This document shows, piece after piece, positions 55,163-64,000 of a stretch of 64,000 nucleotides of DNA. Numbering within the stretch: the first letter of the stretch is position 1; each line of letters starts with the position of its first letter. A program made the translations under genes and the position numbers. Origin of the DNA: Engraulis encrasicolus (Eukaryota > Chordata > Actinopteri > Clupeiformes > Engraulidae); contig NC_085862.1 of the NCBI RefSeq assembly GCF_034702125.1, forward strand, positions 12,498,081 through 12,562,080, written 5' to 3'. The notes under the pieces are model-generated. The model made no database searches. It was given only the letters and a program-made list of their open reading frames with translations, and had not been told where the DNA came from.

Positions 55163-55525
55163 AGGGACACTGTGCAGGAAATGGTCAAAAAAGGTACTGC
55201 AACTATGCTGCTTATTGAAATTGGGCTGCCTATTGCCAAATTTGATCTTTACATGAAAGTTTACAAAGTATTAAACAAATATTTTCTAGTATGGTCCAAG
55301 TACAGGCATTTTTGCAGCTAAAAATGGCTATTTTTGGAAATTCAAAATGGCGGACCATGGAGAAGATCCCCCTTTTCATGTATGAAAAGTGCAATTTTTC
55401 CAGTCATAATGAATAGATGCTTAGAATTTGATGCTGGTGGTAAGTATTCATGAAAAAGGAAGCATTAGTAAGTAGGCAGCATAAATTCTGGGAATAAACA
55501 ACTAAAAATCTCACACAATGTCCCT
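55163..55525. mobile_element. TTAA-flanked MITE inside the LINE reverse transcriptase
   Basis: TTAA at 55159-55162 and 55526-55529; ends AGGGACACTGTG and CACAATGTCCCT. Removing it rejoins LINE codons reading QFIQMKSFK and [18 protein letters not shown], which fixes the boundaries. Confidence 0.88.
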
Positions 55526-55807
55526 TTAAAAGACTTCATTTGAATAAATTGAGAACGACCAGAGAGATAGGAGTGGAACCAGTCAAGGGGTGTGTTACTA
55601 ATGCCAATTGAGGAGAGTCTGTGGAGAAGGATAGAATGAGAGATGGTGTCAAAGGCTGCACTGAGGTCAAGGAGAATGACAATAGAGAGTAGTCCAGAGT
55701 CAGCAGCCATGAGCAGGTCATTAGTGATTCTAACTAGGGCGGTTTCAGTGCTATGTCGGGGGCGAAAACCAGACTGGAAGTGCTCATAGAGGGAGTTATG
55801 AGTTAGA

Positions 55808-57662
55808 TGCACTCTAAGAAAATTTCCCTGCAAAATAACGGCAGTTACTGGCAATTATATTTACCTGTAATTCTACTGTTATTTCACACCAAAAATCAAA
55901 TACAGCTCATTGCTGTTTAATGTATCACAGTATATAAATTTTTTTCAGCAGCAATTGAACTGTTAAATAACAGTACTCTACAGAACGTTCACAGTATTAG
56001 TATTGTTAAACTAAAAGTGCTCTACAATATTTATGCAGTAGTATAAGTAAAATAACAGTACATTTCAGTTAAAAAGTTGAATTGTACTGTGTGATGACAG
56101 GCAAATACTGGGTCATAGTTGTATTCATGAATATGGCCATGGCAACTTCCCACCCCACCCATCATTCTCCATAACTGTGGTACCCTGGCCATGTTACCAC
56201 CCCACCCTCCCATCGTTCACCATGACTGGAGTGCCTTGAGCATGATACTATGGCGCTATGCTGTATTGAGAAAATGGTTTGCGGTGGTCCTTTGAAAGTG
56301 TGGGCATGAATCAAATTTCAGAGTACGCAGTGCTATGTTACAATGATAGTGTGCAAGGTGGGCTTTTTACTGTATCTCTTGATGAGCCAATGATGAATAT
56401 AGCATTGGTCAGTCTTTAAAAAATTATTTTGCACCAAGTAGCACAGCAAACAAGCAGCACTACAAGCTAGCTCTCAAAGCAATGCCTAATTTGCAGCAGG
56501 CACATTATATGCAACAATGCCACAAATGATGCCACATACAGCAAGCCTTCACAAAGAGGAAAGTGTGCAAGCATGTAAGCAGGCTTGTAGGCAAGCTTGT
56601 AGGCAAACAAGTGCTATGCTGTGCCATGCAGGCCAGCCAGCAGGCAGGCAAGCAACTGAAGTGTTGATAGTCCAGATTTATATACAGGTGCAAGAGTACC
56701 ATGTGACCAGAGTCATCAGGCCCTTGGCAGGTGACGCCCGTAATTGAATAATGGCATAACAGCCCTACTCAGGTGAAGCCAGGCACTGATTAGCAGATTG
56801 GTTTAGATGGGGCTGCTTGTTGCAAGAGTGTTACAAGTTCTTAAAATGTTTCAGCCATTCACACTTTCATCACTATCAAAGTGCATGTGCTACTCACACT
56901 TTGCTGCATCAAGCACTTTTTAAGTATTGTAGTTTCCTTAGAAATTGTTTCATCATGCTTGATAGTATCAGATAATCTTTAACCAGTCAGAATGACTTCA
57001 GTTCTTCAGGTGGTATTGAAGTTTGATGGTGATCACGGACAAGTGGAGGATGAATGGGTTTCAATGGTGCTGCCTAAAATAACTTGTTATTTTCTAGAGA
57101 TGCACCGGATCCGGTTCCGGTTCCGGATCCGTCAGGATAATAGAGTTTTTCACAGGGTCCGGGTCCGGCAGGATCTTAAGCAGTGGATCCGGTATCCGGC
57201 ATGTTACCTAAAAACAGGGTCTGGTGCATGTCTAGCCTAGGCTTTTCAGTCTTTCACAACCCCAATCACTGCATGGAGTGAAATCCCTTTGGAAGCGGCT
57301 ATTGCAGGCAGTGTGGCAATAAGCCAATGAGTCTAAAAAATAGTTTGCGCCAACGTAATAAAAAGGGCCCACGTGTGCGAGTAGACTATATGTTTCAACC
57401 CTTTTATAGGATCCGGTATCCGGTTCCGGATCCGGCAGGATCTTATTCAGTGGATCTGGTATCCGGCAGGATCCTAAAAATCAGGATCCGGTGCATCTCT
57501 AGTTTTTTCCACAACGGCGAATACTGCTATTGTGCAGTACTTACTGTTTATGCTCAATATGTGACTCAAGGTAATATTTTCACAGTAGTTGTCTGTTTTT
57601 CCGAAAAGCAGTAGAATGCTGTTGCAGAATTGCCGTAAATAAACAGCTATTTGTTACAGTGT
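55808..57662. mobile_element. Larger insertion inside the LINE, unclassified DNA element
   Basis: It separates LINE pieces reading VASQLHSH and LTHNSLYEHFQ. Its ends CACTCTAAGAAAATTTCCCT and AACAGCTATTTGTTACAGTG are loosely inverse, and GGCAGTTACTGGCAATTA-like motifs recur at both ends. It carries a nested hAT-like MITE. No transposase recognised. Confidence 0.7.
57097..57504. mobile_element. hAT-like MITE rich in GGATCCGG
   Basis: Ends TAGAGATGCACCGGATCC and GGATCCGGTGCATCTCTA are perfectly inverse. Imperfect flanks GTTATTTTC and GTTTTTTCC fit an 8-bp duplication that has decayed. Multiple TCCGGTATCCGG motifs inside. Confidence 0.85.
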
Positions 57663-58651
57663 GGGAATGGAGTTGAGAGGCTACAATTTTTTCTAGAATT
57701 TTGGAGATGAATGGAAGGTTGGAGATTGGGCGGAGGTTGTTGTAGTCAGAGGGATCAGAGCCAGGTTTTTTGAGTATAGGAGTGACAGCAACAACTTTGA
57801 ACAGAGAGGGTACAGTACCAGTAGAGAGTGAGGAGTGGATGATGGCAGAAATGAAGGGGAGGAGAGAGTGGAGGCAGGATTTGACAAGGGTTGTGGGGAG
57901 GGGATCAAGCTGACAGGTGGAGGGCGTGGATTTGGAGATGAGGTCATATATTTCAGAGGAGTCTGGGAGATGAAAACAAGAAAATAACTGGTGGAGGGGA
58001 AAGAGAGGGGTTGCAGATAAGATGCTGGTGGATTTTATGGATTTTTTCATTTAAAAAGTCCAGTAATGATTTGCTAGTCTCAACTGAGTACATATGATCA
58101 GGGAGAGAGTCAGGTGGTTTGAGGATGTTGTTAAGCACAGAGAACAGTGTTTTGGAGTTGCCTTCGTTGGCATAGATTAAGGTGGAGTAGTGGAGGTCAT
58201 CAGCTGAGCAGTCGGAGGTTGACAGACCAGAGCAACAGATTAAGTCCAATGTATGTCCTTTAGTATGGGTGGGGAAATCAATGAATTGCTGGAAACCAAA
58301 ACTATCTAGGCAAGAAGAAACGTCACAAGTAAGGGAGTGATTGGAGTTGTCAAAATGAATATTGAAGTCTCCCAGGAGAATTACATTAGGAGAGAGGGTG
58401 GAGAGGTGAATGAGAAGAGAGCCATTCATTTAAAAATTATTTGTGTGGCTTAGGAGGGCAGTAAAGGGAAGCAATGATGGTGGGGATGGGTCCAGGCAGC
58501 TGACAGGCAATGCACTCCAGCGAGCTGAAAGAGGGCACAGACACGGGCTGGACTTTCCAAGTCTTGCTGTGAATCATCGCCAGACCCCCACCACGACCGG
58601 AGCCACGGGGTTGACAGATGTAAACACAGCCATCCGGAGTACAGTCATTAA

Positions 58652-59061
58652 AGGACCAGTTCAGTCAATTTCAATATGCTGTTGTATTGCTCACGCTACC
58701 CTTGACTTGTCAGTACCCGGTGATGCCACATTTTTCGGCTCAGCCCTTTCCGAGATATGAGCAATTCTAATGGGGGCAGCGTTTGTTTACATTTTTAAAA
58801 AATGAAACATAGGCCAACTCCAAATATTTTCCCAAAAGGTACTGCTGTTTGCTAGTTGTCTGCTGATGTTTTATAACCTTTTGGATGTTTTTGGGAATAA
58901 ATAAAAATGTTTTTTTGAAATGTAAACAAAGAGCTGCCCCCATTACAATGTCCAGGATCTCGGAAACGGCTGGAGAAGAAGAAAAAAAAATCTCAGGCAC
59001 TGACAAGTCCAGGGTAGTGTGAGCCTTACAACTGCATGTTGAAATTGACCAAACTGTCCCT
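58652..59061. mobile_element. TTAA-flanked MITE inside the LINE endonuclease
   Basis: TTAA at 58648-58651 and 59062-59065; ends AGGACCAGTTCAGTCAATTT and its inverse AATTGACCAAACTGTCCCT. Subterminal arms also pair (GACTTGTCAGT against ACTGACAAGTC). Confidence 0.88.
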
Positions 59062-59355
59062 TTAAGTTGCGAGAAGTCGCCAGGTTGTTGCCAAGTCTCA
59101 GTTAAACACAGAAAGTCAAACTTACGGTCAGTGAGGAGATTACAGATGAGATTACCTTTGTTCGTGAGTGAGCGGATGTTGAGGAGACCGAAGTTGACTG
59201 TGGTGTCCTGATTGACTGATGAGGCGGCGTTATCTGTTGACCTAGCCGGGGTGGCTAGTACATTGTGGTTAACAGTACGCTCGGCTCAGGCCTCTCCCTG
59301 GATGGATGACCATAGACTGCAGTGGTCCTGACCTGCCTCCCTGAGCTGTGGTCTG

Positions 59356-59515
59356 TATCTCGAAAGCGTCTTTGCTAACGGTGGTAGCAACATCCTTCGT
59401 AAGAGCGACTCAACTCTCTGTCTCGACAGCGACACTCACCACTAAATCCAAGGGCATGGTGTTACGTCTTGAGATGGTCTTAAGACGGTTAGCAACGACA
59501 AGAATCGAGAAATGG
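59356..59515. mobile_element. Small inverted-repeat MITE (TCTCGAAAGCG type)
   Basis: TATCTCGAAAGCGTCTTTGC at the left is mirrored by GCAACGACAAGAATCGAGAA at the right; related to the element in the numa1 intron at 11308-11532. Confidence 0.6.
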
Positions 59516-59631
59516 ATACCGGGGGGGGAGTTTATTATTATTGTTAAACACAAACAAAACTATTTTTCTAGGATTCTTGCACACCTCCTTTTGCCAGGTG
59601 CGTAGAAGTGGATCCACTGGGTCACCAACGT

Positions 59632-59770
59632 ATAGAGACAAAGAAGCTCCCGCACACTGTTCACATTTGCAGAGTTTTTACTTGCGACTCATCGGCCTGT
59701 GACCTTTGATCCTCAAGCAATTCAAGGTCACAGACCAAAACGTCAGTGTGCGGGAGCTTCTTTGTCTCTA
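59632..59770. mobile_element. Inverted-repeat element with 27-bp ends
   Basis: TAGAGACAAAGAAGCTCCCG and its complement ending TTTGTCTCTA bound 139 bp. AAGGTCACAGACCAAAACG and GGCCTGTGACCTTTGATC inside form a second stem. Confidence 0.85.
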
Positions 59771-60499
59771 AAACACAAACAAAAACAGGCCACACTCATT
59801 CATCATTGCGGAGAAAAAGATGTTGTGTTGTGTTTATTGGCACAACCGTTCTCTGCTCTGGGCTTTATGGTAAACCACAGGACCGCCAGGGCTCTGGCAC
59901 TTTCCCTCCCTCTATATACGGTATATTACTGTATATAAATATATAAATGTGAGAAGGTCAGGCACATTATTTGTAATCCGCGCAGGCAGGCTAGGGCTAG
60001 GGCTAGGGCTAGGCTAACAGTGTGACTTCTGACTGTGACTAATTTCACACCTTATAATCCCGTCGCTATGAAACCCAGTGGGGAGTAACGCGGGTTTTCA
60101 CTGACCTTCTACAGTCCCGCTTGAGGGAAAGTGCCATAGCCCTGGCTGCGCTGTGCTGTGGTGTGGTTTACCATAAAGGCCGAAAGCCGAGAGCAGAGAG
60201 AGAGATAGTGCAGTCTCGCACCCCTGCACCGGGCTGTTCTGCACTTACGGTACTCTAGTATTCTGCTAAGGAGTTAGATAGTGTACATGCTCTTTCTGTG
60301 TTCACAGCAAAAGTGTTTCAGTGGTTGATGAAGTCATAGCAGTGAGAAGGGCTCTTCTGAGTTCACTTCGTGGGGTCGGGCCCATGTATAGCCACAGCCA
60401 CACCGTGCAGATTTGCAACACCTTTAGTCTCTATAATACCAGCAGGCAGAGACACAGAGCCATGTCACGACTTGTCCTTTCCCCTTTTCTGTTTTAGGG

Positions 60500-60640
60500 C
60501 CTTGTTTTTGTTTTTGCATGTATTGATTGGACAGTGGAGATTACGACAGGAGAGAAAAAGATATAGGGCAGGGTTGGGAGATGACCCAGGCCAGATTCGA
60601 AACTGTGTCCCGCTGGGCATGCTGCAAGGCCATGTGTGAA
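60500..60640 (-). mobile_element. Reverse tRNA-like SINE fragment
   Basis: GACAGTGGAGATTACGACAG, GGGCAGGGTTGGGAGATGAC and the reversed B box CAGATTCGAAACTGTGTCC. Confidence 0.6.
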
Positions 60641-60957
60641 GAGCTTTGACAAGGTTGACATAAGGGTGTCATGTAACCGTCATAATAATCGCATGAGGCT
60701 CTGAGTAGGGCCTGAGTGCATTTCATGAATAAAGTTTAAAAAAAGGGCAAAAAAAATTAAAATCGCATGACACATGTCAGGAACATTAATGACACATTAT
60801 TGGTGTTTGTGACTATTGTCATAATATGTCATTTGACATTCTTATGTAAACCACGTCAAATAAAGTGATACCAAATCATTTTTCATTACTCATAAATGCA
60901 AATTCATAAAGTATGCCAATAAGCTTTTTTCTTGTAAAGGCTGAGTGTGACCCTTGC

Positions 60958-61098
<141 letters not shown>

Positions 61099-61589
61099 AA
61101 ACTGATCTGCTTCCCTGCAGTAGAAACCTTGTTGTCGTAAAGCACAAAATAAAACCAGGTCACTTAATTCATCATTTCAGAGAAAAGATGGCATTTATTT
61201 TTTTGTTTTCAGTGTTAAATATAAATGCGAGGCAGAGCAGACCGCACTGCAGCACATTTTGTGTAATCTGACCAGATGGTGTGACTGTTTCTGACTCATC
61301 TCACGGCTTGATCCCCTGTGCTGATGTGGATATCGAGCGTTTCCCCGCCGCTCTGAAACCCAGTGGGAAGGAAAAGGGGTATTCACTGACCTTCAGCAAC
61401 ACAGTGAACGCTTGAGACGAGAGAAGTGTTGCTGCTGCCGGGCTGGCTGGCTCTGCTTTGGGGAGGTCTCTCTTGCGATCGTGGGCGGCTTACGATGAAC
61501 TGGCATGCATGAACTGTATCCCACTTGCCACTGTGTAAGCAGTTCAACTGCGTTTATTTAGTAAGTTGGTTCAGTAGTACATGGATAAG

Positions 61590-61716
61590 TGCTTGATCTC
61601 AAATGGCGCTTGTGCACTTTGGGCGCTATGTTTCAGTGCATAATTAACTAATATGCCGGCCATACGTACTGAAACATGAACATTGAAGTGCACAAGTGCA
61701 CCATTTGAGATCCTGC
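61590..61716. mobile_element. Small palindromic element
   Basis: GATCTCAAATGGCGCTTGTG at 61597 is mirrored by CACAAGTGCACCATTTGAGA ending at about 61712; ATGTTTCAGT and ACTGAAACAT pair inside. Confidence 0.75.
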
Positions 61717-62355
61717 AACAGACTCGGCTGTTTGAAAATTCACAATGACATTAAAAAATATGTTTTCCTGAAGTTTCTCAGTCTATACAAATTTGAATAT
61801 ATCCTGCCATGCGTTAAGTCAGATTCAGGCTGCCCAATCTCAGCTTGTTGCAAAGTAACCCACAAAAGTCCTTTGCCTGGTAAACCAGAGTATAACATGA
61901 TGTATAGTAAGCAAAGTCACCATGCCAAGTCTATCTAAACGATGGGCTACCAATTCAAAACTAGACAGTGTTGTAAGTAGAGGACATAGCCATGCTATGG
62001 GCATATTATATAGCCAGGCTAGGGCATATTATCCCCTATGGTGTGAAGCTAGACCAGCCTTCCAGGCAAAGAAACTAAAAATCTTCTGCTGATAGGATGT
62101 GGCCTAGTTTACTACAAAGCCCTGCAAATATAATGCAACTTTGGGATGGTAAAACAGAAACCATGTTGTGGTCTATCTATAGGCTACTCCTCTCTGTAGG
62201 GTCTTGGTTCCTCCTGTACCATATCGCAACATACAGTATTACAAGCCCCAAAAATTGCTGCATATTTCTGCACTGTACAGAGACTTACGCTACTTTGCTG
62301 TTGTTCATTTTTGTTAGCCTCCTAACACCTGTTGCTGTCATGTGTGTGTTCATGG
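61717..62355. other. No gene seen
   Basis: No exon or repeat recognised. Confidence 0.4.
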
Positions 62356-62577
62356 TGGGCAGCCGTGGCATTGTGGTTAAGGAGTTGGTCTTTCACTATG
62401 GGGGTTGTAGGTTCGAATCCCACCTGACCTCTCCCTACACCTCCACCCATGGCTGAAGTGCCCTTGAGCAAGGCACCTATCCTCACATTGCTCCAGGGAC
62501 TGTAACCAGTACCCTGAATGATAATAAATGTAGGCCTACGTTGCTCTGGATTAAAGTGTAATGTAATGTAATGTGTT
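62356..62577 (+). mobile_element. tRNA-derived SINE with (TGTAA)n tail
   Basis: Head GCAGCCGTGGCATTGTGGTT, B box GGTTCGAATCC, central GCTGAAGTGCCCTTGAGCAA, tail GTGTAATGTAATGTAATGTG. Very close to the copy at 33008. Confidence 0.9.
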
Positions 62578-62629
62578 TGTGCGCAGTACAGTGCATTGGC
62601 TGCTTTGATGTGGTTCATCTGACATAGAC

Positions 62630-62709
62630 TAGACATCCTCTCTCAGACTCCAAAGAAGTTCAAAGTGGATAGACATCCTCTCCCAGACTCCAAAGAAGTT
62701 CAAAGTGGA
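62630..62709. repeat. 40-bp tandem duplication
   Basis: AGACATCCTCTCTCAGACTC through GTTCAAAGTGGA is repeated once with a T to C change. Confidence 0.92.
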
Positions 62710-63130
62710 AAGAGTTTACCAGAACATCTTCTCGTTTGCTTTTATTACTCTGCCTTGTCAACATTTTTCTCTGTGCCCGTCATTTGACTCATGGCCAGGG
62801 TCTCAACAAATCTTTGCAGGGCCCTATTAGATCAACCAATACATTCAAAGCAACATTTGGATAAAGGAGACAGGGCACTCCTAGTTGCTTGCATTTAATA
62901 GCCCGTGAAGGGCAATTAGGAGGGCTCTCTTGACTCCTTTATCTTAAATATTGCTTCCAGAACGACCACAGAGATTGTTTTTTAACTTTAGTTGGGTTGA
63001 GCACATTATAAAGCTTATTTTGAGGCAAGATTAGGCCCACAGAATAATAAGGCTATAGCAAAAATGGCATTCAAGCGAACCGACCAGCCTGTGATGTCTT
63101 CAAAGAACTGCAACAGCAGGTGGTATATTT
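62710..63130. other. No gene seen
   Basis: Unique-looking sequence without recognised exons. Confidence 0.4.
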
Positions 63131-63132
63131 AG

Positions 63133-63795
63133 ATACACAGTGCCGTGCAGTCGGGGTTAAAAGTTTACCTGATGCTAATAGATGCATACGCACATCTTGT
63201 CACCAGTCTCGGCAGGCAGCCGTTTGGGGACCCCAAGCCCCTGGATGGTGAATAACAGCTCACACTTTGCTACAGTATAGTGGCACATTTCTTTCAAATG
63301 TTCACTCCTTTGACATTTCGCTTGGGGCCCCAGCTGAACCTAGAGTTGCCTCTGAATACACACACGGTACAGTGCAATATGGTTTAAAAGCTTACCTGAT
63401 GCTAAGAGATACTGAGTACAGTGCAATGTGGTTTAAAAGCTTACCTGATGCTAAAAGATACTGAGTACAGTGCAATATGGTTTAAAAGCTTCCCTGATGC
63501 TAAAAGATACTGAGTACAGTGCAATATGGTTTAAAAGCTTCCCTGATGCTAAAAGATACTGAGTACAGTGCGATATGGTTTAAAAGCTTCCCTGATGCTA
63601 AAAGATACTGAGTACAGTGCGATATGGTTTAAAAGCTTCCCTGATGCTAAAAGATACTGAGTACAGTGCGATATGGTTTAAAAGCTTCCCTGATGCTAAA
63701 AGATACTGAGTACAGTGCGATATGGTTTAAAAGCTTACCTGATGCTAAAAGTTTCACGGTACAGAGCCGTCGGGGTTAAACACTTACCTGATGCC
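63133..63795. repeat. 49-bp tandem array with diverged edge copies
   Basis: Units of 49 bp (GTGCAATATGGTTTAAAAGC, then TTCCCTGATGCTAAAAGATA, CTGAGTACA) occur about eight times from 63366. Left units read AATATGG or AATGTGG with TTACC; a middle block reads GATATGG with TTCCC. Diverged copies containing TCGGGGTTAAA lie at 63140 and 63765. Confidence 0.93.
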
Positions 63796-63938
63796 CCAGA
63801 CCTTAACCAAAACAGGAAGTCCTCAGGTCTCTGACAGGAAGTCAGGTGACCTCTGTGGTGGCGAGCTGTTGAGCTACTGTACTAGGCCATGGGCCACGCT
63901 ATGCTTACAAACAAAGCATTCAATATGAATACCACCAG

Positions 63939-64000
63939 GGGCCTATACTACAAAGCTGCTTCAGGGTAAGTTAAGGTTAAGTTAAGAGGTAAATAATCTA
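63939..64000. mobile_element. Start of a second GGGCCTATACTA MITE, cut by window edge
   Basis: GGGGCCTATACTACAAAGCT followed by GTTAAGGTTAAGTTAAGAGG and TAAATAATCTA matches the left half of the element at 30587-30746. Confidence 0.88.

Larger units (their letters stand above)
53918..59300 (-). mobile_element. L2-type LINE, minus strand, broken and riddled with insertions
   Basis: Reading right to left: endonuclease start (59300-59067: SLTNKGNLICNLLTDRKFD and CLTETWQQPGDFSQL), endonuclease end (58430-57950: ILLGDFNIHFDN), reverse transcriptase start (57950-57665: LRPISNLPFISKILEK), palm (55807-55526: SGFRPRHSTETALV, LDLSAAFDTISH), PQGSVLGP (about 55120), and the C-terminal end (54415-54218: [23 protein letters not shown]). 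Then comes a 3' UTR with AAAGCGTCTTTCAAAACACT and a reversed (ATT)n tail near 53920. Three separate insertions split it. Not functional. Confidence 0.88.

Overview
This window looks like nuclear DNA from a teleost fish. Two recognisable host genes lie on the + strand, both with GT-AG introns. The rest is packed with fish-type repeats: long (CA)n/(TG)n arrays, Tc1-like and hAT-like DNA transposons, tRNA-derived SINEs with a conserved central block, and an L2-type LINE. I cannot assign an order or species. All calls come from reading the sequence and from remembered protein families; no search was run.

Layout. 1-2383: no recognised exon, ending in a compound CA minisatellite. 2384-19273: sixteen exons of numa1 (nuclear mitotic apparatus protein 1), running from the start of the coiled coil, roughly human residue 260, to the stop codon. 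The N-terminal exons lie upstream of the window. One exon of 4,359 bp encodes most of the rod; nine small exons after it encode the C-terminal tail, including the LGN/GPSM-binding segment and the mitotic TP site. The visible coding sequence is 6,230 nt (2,075 residues plus stop). A near-intact Tc1-like element sits in an intron, and a small hAT-type MITE sits in the probable 3' UTR. 19274-29492: 3' UTR, then intergenic DNA with a decayed Tc1-like element and an unclassified element with arms of about 860 bp. 29493-32154: rwdd3 (RSUME), four exons, 256 residues, apparently complete. 32155-64000: no host gene recognised. This part holds SINEs, a 32-bp minisatellite, a LINE 3' end with a zf-RVT-like domain, hAT- and Tc1-type elements, a nest of transposons inside an L2 LINE, palindromic elements and a 49-bp tandem array at the right edge.

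Most unusual signal. At four separate numa1 exons the last 25-45 coding bases plus the splice donor have been copied downstream into the intron, mostly between (CA)n or (TG)n blocks. Several copies keep a usable-looking GT donor. One copy could form an in-frame 33-nt microexon. Many numa1 acceptors are also embedded directly in (TG)n tracts. Together these suggest that microsatellites are repeatedly copying exon ends and donors in this gene.
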